From assembly GCA_018056545.1 (NCBI GenBank), contig JAGPFL010000006.1, positions 1 through 41,740 of the forward strand: a stretch of DNA of 41,740 nt, given 5' to 3'. The position numbers and the translations under genes were made by a program. Source of the DNA: Syntrophobacterales bacterium (GTDB lineage: Bacteria > Desulfobacterota > Syntrophia > Syntrophales > UBA8958). The notes below the pieces were generated by a model. It was not told the DNA's origin, did not search any database, and saw only the letters and a program-made list of their open reading frames with translations. This document shows, in pieces, positions 1 through 9,569 of this stretch (its first letter is position 1; the number at the start of each line of letters is the position of its first letter).

Positions 1-2267
1 GACTTGTTGAAACCGTACTTGGCGAATTCCTTCATCTGCTCCCATATCCGAATCGCCTTGTCCTCGGGAATGTGATTTTGTTTCGCCCCGGAAATGAATT
101 TGGGCATCTCCTTTTCCATTTCCTGGTCTTTCTTCTTGCTCATGACCTTACGCAGCGTATCCGCCTCCGCCATGGTGTACCGTCCGATGGCGCTGGCGAT
201 CTGCATGACCTGTTCCTGATAAAGGATCACTCCGTAGGTTTCCTTAAGAATATCCTTTAGTTCCGGGATAACATAACTGATGGGGGTTTTCCCGAGTTTT
301 CGGGCGATGAAATCGGGTACCATATTCATCGGGCCCGGCCGGTAAAGGGCAATCAAGGCGATGACGTCTTCGAGGCAGTCCGGTTTCATGCTTACCAGGA
401 TATCCCGCATTCCCGAACTTTCGAGTTGAAAGATGCCGTCGGTTTGCCCCCGTTGTAACAGCTCGAAGGTGGCCTTGTCGTCCAGGGGGAGGTTTTCGAT
501 GTCGATGTCGATCCCCCTACCCTCTTTAACGAGTTGGACGGTGTTCTTGATCACCGTGAGGGTCTTGAGACCGAGGAAATCGAATTTCGTCAAGCCGACG
601 GTCTGGATGTCGTTCATGGAGAACTGGGTGGTCAGCGCTTCATCCTTGGGCCCCTTGTAAAGCGGCACCCGCTCGTCCAGGGGAACGTCGGAGATCACCA
701 CCCCCGCCGCATGGGTGGAAGAATGACGATTCAAACCTTCCAGCGCCTGGGAATAAGACAGCAGCTTCTTGACCCTTTCGTTCTTCTTAGCCTCCTCCTG
801 CAGACGCGGTTCCATTTTCAGGGCGTCGGCCAGGGTGATATTCGGGACATTGGGAACCATCTTGGCGATGGCGTCCACCTCTCCATAGGGGATGTTCATC
901 GCCCGGCCCACGTCCCGGACTACCTGCTTGGCCAGCATCTTGCCGAAGGTAATGATCTGTGCCACATTGTTGCGTCCGTATTTCTTCGTTACATAGCGGA
1001 TGATATCGTCCCGACGTTCCTGGCAGAAATCGATGTCGATATCAGGCATGCTTTTGCGATCGGGATTCAGGAACCGTTCGAAGAAAAGGCCGTAACGGAT
1101 GGGATCGACCCTAGTGATCCCGATGGCATAGGCCACCAGACTGCCGGCGGCGGATCCTCTGCCCGGTCCCACGGGAATGCCGTTGCTTCGCGCGTAATTT
1201 ACAAAATCCGCCACGATGAGAAAATACCCGGCGAAGCCCATGGATTTGATCATGGCCAACTCTTCGTTTAAGCGCCGTTCGTACTTACCGGCTATCTCCG
1301 GGTCTCCCGAGGGATTGACGACCGGCAGCAGACCCCTCAGTCCCGCCCGGGCTATCTTCGCCAGGTGATCGTCCAGGCTTGTATCGTCATCCAGTCGGTA
1401 ACGGGGAAGAAAAAATTGACCGAATTCCAGCGAAAGATTGCATTTTTCCGCCACGGCCATGGTGTTGTCCACCGCCTCGGGACAGTAATTAAAGAGCTTC
1501 CGCATCTCCTCCGGGGACCGGAAATAGAACTGATTGGTCTGAAATTTCATCCGGTCTTGGTCTTCGATAGTTTTTCCGGTTTGGATACACAGGAGAATCT
1601 CGTGCGCTTCGGCGTCCGCCTGATCGAGGTAATGGCAGTCGTTCGTCGCCACCAGGGGTATGGACAGTTTTCTGCCGATCTGCATCAAACCCTCGTTGGC
1701 CCGCCGTTGGTCGGGAATGTCGTTCTCCATTATTTCCAGATAGAAATTTCCCTCCCCGAAGATGTCCCGGTATTCCGCCGCCGCCGCCAGGGCGCCATCC
1801 ATGTCCCCTTTGACGATGAGGGAGGAGATTTCGCCGTGGAGACAGGCACTCATGCCGATGAGCCCTTCGTGATGACTTTGCAGCAGCTCCTTGTCGATGC
1901 GGGGACGGTAGTAGTAGCCTTCCCGATAGCTGTCGGAAGAGAGTTTCAGTAGATTACTGTATCCTTGTCCGTTTTTTACCAGGATCACCAGGTGCCGGGA
2001 ATTCTCGCCGCTGCCGGAAGGGGTTTTCTCTTTGCGGCCCCGGGGGGCGACGTACATCTCGGAGCCGATGATGGGCTTGATCCCGTGGCGGCATGCCTCC
2101 TGATAGAAGTCGATGGCCCCGAAGACATTGCCGTGATCGGTCATGGCCACCGCCGGCATTTGGTATTCCTTGGCCCGCTTCAGGAGATCTTCGATGCGGA
2201 TTGTGCCGTCTAAAAGACTGTATTGGGTGTGGACATGTAGATGAACGAACCCGGCGTGCGTCTTCAT
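1..2267 (-). CDS. dnaE: DNA polymerase III alpha subunit (5' part, runs off the left edge)
   Basis: Replicative DNA polymerase catalytic subunit; about the first 755 residues are present and the 3' end lies outside the window. The ATG at 2267 opens a PHP domain (HLHVHTQYSLLDG near residue 8, then TDHGN). The palm domain follows, with GPGRGSAAGS and the catalytic PDIDIDF motif, then NRHSSTHAAGVVI and KFDFLGLKTL; the window edge falls at a YGFNK stretch, all typical of DnaE. I read the frame through without interruption. It starts 1 base after the guaB stop, so it is probably translated from the guaB message. The identification is secure; only the C-terminal part (including the OB-fold region) cannot be judged. 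Confidence 0.97.
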   Translation of the reverse strand, partial: MKTHAGFVHLHVHTQYSLLDGTIRIEDLLKRAKEYQMPAVAMTDHGNVFGAIDFYQEACRHGIKPIIGSEMYVAPRGRKEKTPSGSGENSRHLVILVKNGQGYSNLLKLSSDSYREGYYYRPRIDKELLQSHHEGLIGMSACLHGEISSLIVKGDMDGALAAAAEYRDIFGEGNFYLEIMENDIPDQRRANEGLMQIGRKLSIPLVATNDCHYLDQADAEAHEILLCIQTGKTIEDQDRMKFQTNQFYFRSPEEMRKLFNYCPEAVDNTMAVAEKCNLSLEFGQFFLPRYRLDDDTSLDDHLAKIARAGLRGLLPVVNPSGDPEIAGKYERRLNEELAMIKSMGFAGYFLIVADFVNYARSNGIPVGPGRGSAAGSLVAYAIGITRVDPIRYGLFFERFLNPDRKSMPDIDIDFCQERRDDIIRYVTKKYGRNNVAQIITFGKMLAKQVVRDVGRAMNIPYGEVDAIAKMVPNVPNITLADALKMEPRLQEEAKKNERVKKLLSYSQALEGLNRHSSTHAAGVVISDVPLDERVPLYKGPKDEALTTQFSMNDIQTVGLTKFDFLGLKTLTVIKNTVQLVKEGRGIDIDIENLPLDDKATFELLQRGQTDGIFQLESSGMRDILVSMKPDCLEDVIALIALYRPGPMNMVPDFIARKLGKTPISYVIPELKDILKETYGVILYQEQVMQIASAIGRYTMAEADTLRKVMSKKKDQEMEKEMPKFISGAKQNHIPEDKAIRIWEQMKEFAKYGFNK

Positions 2268-2268
2268 G

Positions 2269-3762
<1,494 letters not shown>

Positions 3763-3782
3763 TCAAACGTTAAAGCAGGATC

Positions 3783-4274
3783 TCAAAAGCGGCGACCGAT
3801 ATCGTATCGTCGTCCTTGGCAGCGGAGAAAAAACGTGCCGTTATCGGCGTCCTGTTCTATATTTTCGGCAAGTTGATAATAGGCCGCCCGGGAAAAGCGG
3901 GCAGGAAACTTGCCTCCCCGCACCTCACAGTAGAGGACATTTTCCGGGCCTACATAAAGGGTTTCCGGATTCAGGTTCTCCCAGGTGTCGTCGCAAAGCA
4001 TGATCCGGAGGGAACCCCCGCTTGCACCTTGGTGACCGTTGTCCGTATGAACGGCCTTGACGAAATAGGCGGTGTCCTCGACCTCTACATAGCAACGATC
4101 GTTGGGCAACTCTATCACATAGCGTCCCTCGGCATCGCGATGGAGATGCTGATAAAAGAAATTTACAAACTCCCTCCGAAACATCTCAGCGCCTTGATAA
4201 TACCAGACGCCTTCCTTGTCGATCCGTATTTGACAGGGGGGGGTGTCTTGCTTGTCCGTCAAAGTTTTCCTCAC
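3783..4274 (-). CDS. DUF1285-like hypothetical protein
   Basis: A 163-residue soluble protein of unknown function with no signal peptide or membrane segment. The opening part (PCQIRIDKEGVWYYQG, then RREFVNFFYQHLHRD and an ELPNDRCYVEVED segment) resembles the pattern of DUF1285 proteins, in which a short W-Y-G beta segment is followed by a helix and a second beta region; I am recalling this, not computing it. The start is a GTG that begins 5 bases after the dtd stop. It is probably co-transcribed as dtd - this gene - guaB - dnaE. No catalytic motif is visible, so no function is proposed. Confidence 0.8.
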   Translation of the reverse strand: MRKTLTDKQDTPPCQIRIDKEGVWYYQGAEMFRREFVNFFYQHLHRDAEGRYVIELPNDRCYVEVEDTAYFVKAVHTDNGHQGASGGSLRIMLCDDTWENLNPETLYVGPENVLYCEVRGGKFPARFSRAAYYQLAENIEQDADNGTFFLRCQGRRYDIGRRF

Positions 4275-4278
4275 ATCC

Positions 4279-4728
4279 CTATAGATTGTTCCTGCTGTCC
4301 AACAGCAGGGTGACAGGTCCGTCGTTGACCAGGTCGATCTTCATCATCGCCTGAAACTCTCCTGCCCCGACGATCGCGATTCTGTCGGTTGCCGCCGCTA
4401 CGAAATATTCATATAACTCCCGGGCCCGCAAAGGTTCTTCGGCCCGATAGAACGAAGGACGTCTTCCTTTTCGGCAGTCGCCGAAAAGGGTGAATTGCGA
4501 GATAATCATCAACTCCCCGCCGGTCTCCAAAAGGGAAAGATTCATCTTTCCCTCCCCGTCCTCGAATACTCTCATATTTGCAATCTTTTCCAGGAGATAA
4601 TCCGCATCGCGATGCTCATCGCCTTTTTCCACTCCGAGAAAGGCGACAAGCCCCCGGCCGATGGAAGATATTTCCCGTCCTCCCACGGCCACGGCGGCGC
4701 GGTCCACTCTTTGGATGACTGCCCGCAT
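4279..4728 (-). CDS. dtd: D-aminoacyl-tRNA deacylase
   Basis: Hydrolyses D-aminoacyl-tRNAs (and Gly-tRNA-Ala) in the cytosol to protect translation from wrong amino acids. The 149-residue product has the DTD fold landmarks: N-terminal MRAVIQRV, the SQFTLFGD motif, and the Gly-Pro motif as NDGPVTLLLDS near the C-terminus. I chose the ATG at 4728 over an upstream in-frame codon at 4785 because the protein family begins at MRAVIQRV, and because an AGGGAC-like ribosome site and a promoter (4757-4785) occupy the upstream stretch. It is the first gene of the leftward dtd - DUF1285 - guaB - dnaE series. Confidence 0.95.
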   Translation of the reverse strand: MRAVIQRVDRAAVAVGGREISSIGRGLVAFLGVEKGDEHRDADYLLEKIANMRVFEDGEGKMNLSLLETGGELMIISQFTLFGDCRKGRRPSFYRAEEPLRARELYEYFVAAATDRIAIVGAGEFQAMMKIDLVNDGPVTLLLDSRNNL

Positions 4729-4756
4729 TTTTCCGTCCCTTCGTTGCTGGCGGGGG

Positions 4757-4785
4757 ATATTAGCAGCAAACCTCACCGCCTTCAA
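4757..4785 (-). promoter_or_regulatory. Putative sigma70-type promoter for dtd
   Basis: Reading the minus strand, TTGAAG (4785-4780), a 17-base spacer and TAATAT (4762-4757) precede the dtd start by about 30 bases. The spacing is ideal but the boxes match consensus at only about four of six positions each. It lies in the 133-base gap between divergent dtd and the radical SAM gene. Confidence 0.45.
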
Positions 4786-4824
4786 GCATTTTATGGCATC
4801 GCGGTCATTTCCGGTATTGTTCGA

Positions 4825-4851
4825 TTGCCATAGAAAATTATTTTTGATAAT
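4825..4851 (+). promoter_or_regulatory. Putative promoter for the radical SAM operon, very close to the start codon
   Basis: TTGCCA (4825-4830), a 15-base AT-rich spacer and GATAAT (4846-4851). The predicted transcript start would fall around 4858, only a few bases before the ATG at 4862, and no Shine-Dalgarno sequence is visible, so the message may be leaderless. The short spacer makes this call uncertain. Confidence 0.35.
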
Positions 4852-4861
4852 CCGTCCACAT

Positions 4862-6250
4862 ATGAATCGCCGCGTGTTGCTCGTAAATCCCTGGATCCAA
4901 GATTTCGCCGCTTACGACTATTGGATGAAACCCCTGGGCCTCCTCTACCTGGCCTCCCTGTTGCGGGAAAACGGTCTGGAGGTGTCCCTGATCGACTGTC
5001 TGGACGGCAACAATCCGGAGGCGAGGAACTACGATAAGGATAACCGCCCGCTTCCCCGTAGGAAGCCCGGAGGACACGGCAAGCTTCTTCGGGAGCGAAT
5101 CACGACACCGCCTCCCCTGAGGGGCATACCAAAGCCTTTCCACCGCTACGGCATCACGCCCGAGGTCTTTCGGCAATTGCTGCAGACCATTGAAAGACCT
5201 CGGGCGATCCTGATCGGCTCGATGATGACCTATTGGTATCCCGGGGTTTTTGAAGCGATCCGCCTTCTCAAGGAGTGCTACCCCGAAGTCCCGGTGCTGC
5301 TTGGGGGTGTTTATGCCACCCTCTGTCGGGAGCATGCGGTCGCAAAATCGGGCGCCGATTTTGTCCTGACCGGTGCCGCCGTCAATCATATAGAATTCAT
5401 CGTCAAAGAAATCATGAACGTGCCCCTGTCTTTCCTTCCCCTTTCCCATGATCCGGACGCCCTCCCCTACCCGGCGATGGACTTGCTGGTCAATCCCGAT
5501 CAACTTCCCCTTCTTACCTCCCGCGGCTGTCCCTATCGTTGTCCCTATTGTGCTTCTCGGATACTGCACGGCGATTTTCGCTCTCGCTCCCCCCGACGGG
5601 TGGCGGAGGAAATCTTCTTCTGGATCAGAACCATGGGGATAAACAACTTTTCCTTTTATGACGACGCCCTCCTGGTGCGGCCGGAGGAACTGGCCATACC
5701 GCTTCTGGAGGAAATAATCCAACGGAATCCGGCGGTGAGCTTCCACTGTCCCAACGGCCTTCATCTACGGGAGATAACTCCGCGCATCGCCAGCCTCCTG
5801 TTTCGTTCAGGATTCCGCACCCTCCGCTTCGGCCTGGAAACGGCGGATGTTCGAAGACAACGGGAGCTTGGAGGAAAGGTGGACAACGATCAATTCGAGC
5901 AGGCCGTCGCCTATCTCCGGGAGGCAGGATACGCCGCGGGGGATATCGCCGTTTACCTTCTTTGCGGCCTGCCAGACCAATCAGCTCTCGAAATAAGAGA
6001 AAGCATCCTGTACGTGCTGTCTCGAGGAGCCCGGCCCATACTCGCCGAATATTCCCCCATTCCGGGCACGGCCCTTTGGGACGAAGCCCGCCGAACCTCC
6101 CCCTATCCCCTGGAAAGTGAACCGCTTTTTCACAACAACTCCCTGCTGCCCTGTGCCCATTCCACCCTCACACACGCCGCCTGCCACGACTTGAAAAAAC
6201 TGTCCCGCCGTACGATAGAGGGTGACGTGACGCAATTTATTGAATCTTGA
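4862..6250 (+). CDS. B12-binding-domain radical SAM protein
   Basis: A 462-residue protein with an N-terminal cobalamin-binding-like Rossmann region (about 1-180; PLGLLYLASLLRENGLEV and the LLGGVYATL segment) followed by a radical SAM domain. The 4Fe-4S site is CPYRCPYC, giving Cys223, Cys227 and Cys230. A basic, proline-rich insert (about residues 55-100, with NRPLPRRKPGG) is seen in a subset of such proteins. There is no SPASM-type cluster of C-terminal cysteines. The ATG at 4862 fits the family N-terminus; longer forms in the same frame run into the dtd promoter. The substrate is unknown. It heads an operon with a small membrane protein and three peptidases. Confidence 0.88.
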   Translation: MNRRVLLVNPWIQDFAAYDYWMKPLGLLYLASLLRENGLEVSLIDCLDGNNPEARNYDKDNRPLPRRKPGGHGKLLRERITTPPPLRGIPKPFHRYGITPEVFRQLLQTIERPRAILIGSMMTYWYPGVFEAIRLLKECYPEVPVLLGGVYATLCREHAVAKSGADFVLTGAAVNHIEFIVKEIMNVPLSFLPLSHDPDALPYPAMDLLVNPDQLPLLTSRGCPYRCPYCASRILHGDFRSRSPRRVAEEIFFWIRTMGINNFSFYDDALLVRPEELAIPLLEEIIQRNPAVSFHCPNGLHLREITPRIASLLFRSGFRTLRFGLETADVRRQRELGGKVDNDQFEQAVAYLREAGYAAGDIAVYLLCGLPDQSALEIRESILYVLSRGARPILAEYSPIPGTALWDEARRTSPYPLESEPLFHNNSLLPCAHSTLTHAACHDLKKLSRRTIEGDVTQFIES

Positions 6251-6281
6251 TTATCCGCAAGGAAAAGGATAAGATCATCAC

Positions 6282-6542
6282 ATGAAAAAAGACTCCCTAC
6301 CCGGCTCGCGTCGCTGGTGGTTCAGGCTTACAGCCATAAGCCTCCTTTCCCTGCTGATTGTTTCCTGGGGTATCTCCGCCCTCGTCAACGCCTATCTCCT
6401 AAAAAATCCTCAGGAATTTGTCATGATCTTTTTCTCGGCCTCCTTTCTCATTCTCCTGGGGTTAACCGGTCTGATCTATCCTGCCTGCCGCTTTCACGAA
6501 TATTTTAAAAATGATCGCCACCACACACAATCCCCTTCATAG
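6282..6542 (+). CDS. Small membrane protein, two predicted membrane helices
   Basis: An 86-residue protein of no recognised family. A basic N-terminus (KKDSLPGSRRWWFR) is followed by two hydrophobic stretches (about residues 16-38 and 46-68) and a short charged tail, so it is likely an inner-membrane hairpin. AAGGA-like sequence lies upstream of the ATG at 6282. Its 3' end overlaps the next gene (M16 peptidase, start 6511) by 32 bases in a different frame, which argues for co-translation with the peptidases. It does not look like a peptide precursor: there is no leader/core layout or cysteine-rich core. Confidence 0.7.
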   Translation: MKKDSLPGSRRWWFRLTAISLLSLLIVSWGISALVNAYLLKNPQEFVMIFFSASFLILLGLTGLIYPACRFHEYFKNDRHHTQSPS

Positions 6543-8061
6543 AGTCGGAACAGTTCTGCTTTTCCTCAGCCTCCTGCTTTTCCATCCTGCGTCGGGACAA
6601 GCCTCTTCGATTTCCAGGAAGGGTCTGGAGATAATTGACCGTGTGGAGGCATACACCATGAACAACGGAATCCGGGTGCTGATCCTGGAACGTCCCTTCA
6701 GTCCCACCGTTTCCTTCTATATCCGCTTCCGCCACGGCGCCGCCCAAGAGCGAGAGGGCAAAACCGGCGCGGCGCACCTGCTGGAACATATGATGTTCAA
6801 GGGAACCTTCACCATCGGCGGAAAAAATCCCCGCCGGGAGAGGCAGCTCCTGAGGAAAATAGGGAAAACGGGGGAACGGCTTGACCGGGAACAAGAAAAG
6901 GCGGCGCAGGCGGATCGTCAACAAATTGAAAGACTGCGCAAGAAACTCGCGAAACTCCAGGAAGAACATCGCCGCTGGTACCGTTCCAATGAAATAGACC
7001 GTCTTTACCAAGAGGCGGGTGCTGCACACCTGAATGCCTCTACCAGCCAGGACATGATCACCTACCATGTCAGTTTGCCGGCGAATAGGGCGGAGCTATG
7101 GGCCCGTATCGAAGCGGATCGCATGAGCGAGGTCGTCTTTCGGGAATTCTATCAGGAACGGAACGTCGTTTTGGAGGAGCGCCGGCAAAGGACCGATGCC
7201 GATCCGGACGGCTTCCTCTATGAAAGATTCGTCGCCGCTGCCTTCCTGAACCATCCCTACCGGCGTCCGGTCATCGGTTGGCCGGCGGACATCGCCGGAC
7301 TGCAAATACAAGATCTTAAAGAGTTGCACCACCGACTTTTCGCTCCCTCCCAGATGGTGATTACAGTGGTGGGCGCGGTCCGGCCTAAAGAGATGCGACG
7401 GCTGTTGGAAAGATATTTCGGCGCCCTCCCCGCCCGCCCCGTCGAGAGGCGACTCATCGCCGCCGAACCTCCCCCCCGGGGAGAAAGGCTGATCACTGTC
7501 CGTTTCGATGCCGGGGAACGCCTTATCATGGGTTTTCCCAAGCCTCAACCGCCTTCCCGGGAGGACTGTGTCTTCGATGTCATCGAATCCCTCCTCTCCC
7601 GCGACCGTACCTCCCGCTTCTGGCGGATTCTTGTCGAGGAAAGGGGACTGGCGGAGAGTGTCCGGGTGATCAACGGCCTCCCGGGATCCCGCTTTCCCAA
7701 CCTCTTTTGCATATCGGCCAGGGTACGCCACCCACACCGTCTTGACGAACTCATTGCCGCCTTGGAAGAGCAAATTGCAAAGCTCGCTGCGGAACCGGTG
7801 ACTTATGCCGAGCTTGAAAAAGTCAAGAATCAGTTACGGGCCGATTATCTTCGCCGTCAGGACACTAATGAGGGGATTGCCGGTGAACTCTCCTATCATG
7901 AGGCCCTCCTGGGCGATTACCGATATCCGTATGTCTATGAAGAACAGTTGTCTTCCATTACCCCGTCGGACATTGTCGCCGCGGCACGAAAATACCTGGT
8001 ACCGGATAACCGCGTGCTGGCCGTCATGAAAAAACCGTTACCGCCTACAAGGTCAAGATGA
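6511..8061 (+). CDS. M16 family zinc metallopeptidase (active subunit)
   Basis: A 516-residue M16 (pitrilysin-type) peptidase, probably exported: the first 30 or so residues contain a long hydrophobic segment ending HPASGQASS, a likely signal-peptidase site. The inverted zinc motif HLLEH is present (His89, Glu92, His93), with the distal glutamate pair Glu222/Glu223 in VVLEERR. Between them lies a charged coiled-coil-like insert (about 105-160), which some bacterial M16 proteins have. It is followed by an M16 gene lacking the zinc motif; stop and start overlap as ATGA, as expected for a catalytic/non-catalytic pair. No strong ribosome site precedes the ATG, so translational coupling to the small membrane protein is likely. 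Confidence 0.93.
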   Translation: MIATTHNPLHRVGTVLLFLSLLLFHPASGQASSISRKGLEIIDRVEAYTMNNGIRVLILERPFSPTVSFYIRFRHGAAQEREGKTGAAHLLEHMMFKGTFTIGGKNPRRERQLLRKIGKTGERLDREQEKAAQADRQQIERLRKKLAKLQEEHRRWYRSNEIDRLYQEAGAAHLNASTSQDMITYHVSLPANRAELWARIEADRMSEVVFREFYQERNVVLEERRQRTDADPDGFLYERFVAAAFLNHPYRRPVIGWPADIAGLQIQDLKELHHRLFAPSQMVITVVGAVRPKEMRRLLERYFGALPARPVERRLIAAEPPPRGERLITVRFDAGERLIMGFPKPQPPSREDCVFDVIESLLSRDRTSRFWRILVEERGLAESVRVINGLPGSRFPNLFCISARVRHPHRLDELIAALEEQIAKLAAEPVTYAELEKVKNQLRADYLRRQDTNEGIAGELSYHEALLGDYRYPYVYEEQLSSITPSDIVAAARKYLVPDNRVLAVMKKPLPPTRSR

Positions 8062-9569
8062 TGTCCGCCTCCGTCAAGCCGGCCGGAGGGGTGCGCAAAA
8101 CCTCGCCGCCGTATAAGCAGGCCGTCGAACACTTTTTGCGCCTCTCACTCTTAAGGACCGGACTGGTGTTCCTAATATTGTTGACGATGATGCCGACGGT
8201 GGGCATTTCCAGGGTCTTTGCCCTCTCCTTTCCCAATCCGGAACGACTTACCTATCCTTCCCTGAAATTCTCGCCTCCCGCTCCCCAGCGTTTCACCTTA
8301 CCCAACGGTATGCAGGTCTATTTTCTGGAAGATCATGAATTGCCGGTAGTCAGGGCAAACCTGCTGGTCGCTGCCGGGACCATGTACGATCCCCCGGGAA
8401 AGGAAGGATGCGGGGAACTTACCGCCGCCCTCATGCGTTCCGGCGGTACGGATAAGATGCCTCCTGAGGTTCTTGACGAAACCCTTGCCTCCCTGGCGGC
8501 TACCATTGAACCGTCAACGGGCAGCGACCAGGTCGGTTGGTCCCTTTTTGTCCAGACTCGAGATTTTGATCGTGTTTTCAAAATATTCTCCAGGATTGTC
8601 CGTGCCCCGCGCTTTGATCCCGGCCGGCTGAAACTGCTAAAGGACTTGAAATCCGAGGAAATAAGAAGACTGAGCGACGATCCCCAACGTTGGGCATTCC
8701 GGGAGTTTAACCGCCTCATGTACAGCGGCAATCCCCGGGGCCGTCTGCCCACCCTTGCGGGGATCGCCGGCATCACCGCCGAGGATCTGAGGTTATGTCA
8801 CCGGATTCATTACGCCCCGGACAACATGATCCTGGCCGTGTCCGGCGACATCGGCGCCGCGGACCTGAAAAGAACAATAAATGATGCCTTCGGTGACTGG
8901 CAGGCCAAAAGCGGTTTCCGTGCTCCACCACCCCCTTTTTCACCTTTTTCCGGAGGCAGATTTTATCTGGTCAAGGAAACGCCTCAATCGGTGGTCATCA
9001 TCGGCCGACCGGCGCCGGCAAAAGGCAGGGACGACTATTTTGCCTTTGAGGTCATTGATCACGCCCTGGGCAGCGGCGGATTCCGTTCCCGAATCTTCCA
9101 GCAGGTGCGCACCGATCTCGGCCTGGCCTACTCCACGGGCAGTTTCTACAGAAGCCATAAAGATCATGGCCTGTTCGGGGCCTATGCCTTGACGGGAACC
9201 GAAACCTCCCTTGCGGCCATGGAGGTCATTCAGGACATCATCCGTGCCGCAGGCCGTCAGGGATTGACCGTTCAGGAAACGGAGCAGACGAAAAAATCCC
9301 TGCTCAATAACTTTATCTTCTCCTTTTCCACCCCTCATCAGCTTGTCAGGCAACAGGCGGCTCTGGCCTTTGAATCATTACCGGAGAATTTCCTCTGGCG
9401 ATATCGCGACCGATTGGCAACACTGTCGGAAGCGGAGGTGAAACAGGCAGCTGCTAACTGGCTTTCCAATGACCGCTTTTTGGTACTCATCATGGGAAGC
9501 CGTGCTGGTTATGATCTTCTTAAAAAGAAATACCCTGATTTTAAGGAAGTGAAGGTGAATTATGATTGA
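8058..9569 (+). CDS. M16 family peptidase-like protein (non-catalytic partner)
   Basis: A 503-residue M16-fold protein. The place where HxxEH should be reads GCGELTAALMRSGGT, so both zinc-binding histidines are missing and the protein is probably an inactive partner that builds the enclosed chamber with the preceding M16 gene. The N-terminus has a hydrophobic segment (about residues 30-55) consistent with export or membrane anchoring. The C-terminal half keeps M16 landmarks such as FRSRIFQQVRTDLGLAYS. The start overlaps the previous stop (ATGA) and the stop overlaps the M20 start by 8 bases, so stoichiometric co-production is likely. Confidence 0.92.
   Translation: MMSASVKPAGGVRKTSPPYKQAVEHFLRLSLLRTGLVFLILLTMMPTVGISRVFALSFPNPERLTYPSLKFSPPAPQRFTLPNGMQVYFLEDHELPVVRANLLVAAGTMYDPPGKEGCGELTAALMRSGGTDKMPPEVLDETLASLAATIEPSTGSDQVGWSLFVQTRDFDRVFKIFSRIVRAPRFDPGRLKLLKDLKSEEIRRLSDDPQRWAFREFNRLMYSGNPRGRLPTLAGIAGITAEDLRLCHRIHYAPDNMILAVSGDIGAADLKRTINDAFGDWQAKSGFRAPPPPFSPFSGGRFYLVKETPQSVVIIGRPAPAKGRDDYFAFEVIDHALGSGGFRSRIFQQVRTDLGLAYSTGSFYRSHKDHGLFGAYALTGTETSLAAMEVIQDIIRAAGRQGLTVQETEQTKKSLLNNFIFSFSTPHQLVRQQAALAFESLPENFLWRYRDRLATLSEAEVKQAAANWLSNDRFLVLIMGSRAGYDLLKKKYPDFKEVKVNYD

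Noticed and set aside
4838-5764. Long minus-strand frame opposite the radical SAM gene
   Set aside because: The plus-strand frame has the CxxxCxxC motif and B12-binding fold; the opposite product is low-complexity shadow sequence.
6282-6542. Small membrane protein as a RiPP precursor for the radical SAM enzyme
   Set aside because: Two strong membrane helices and no leader/core layout; only one cysteine.
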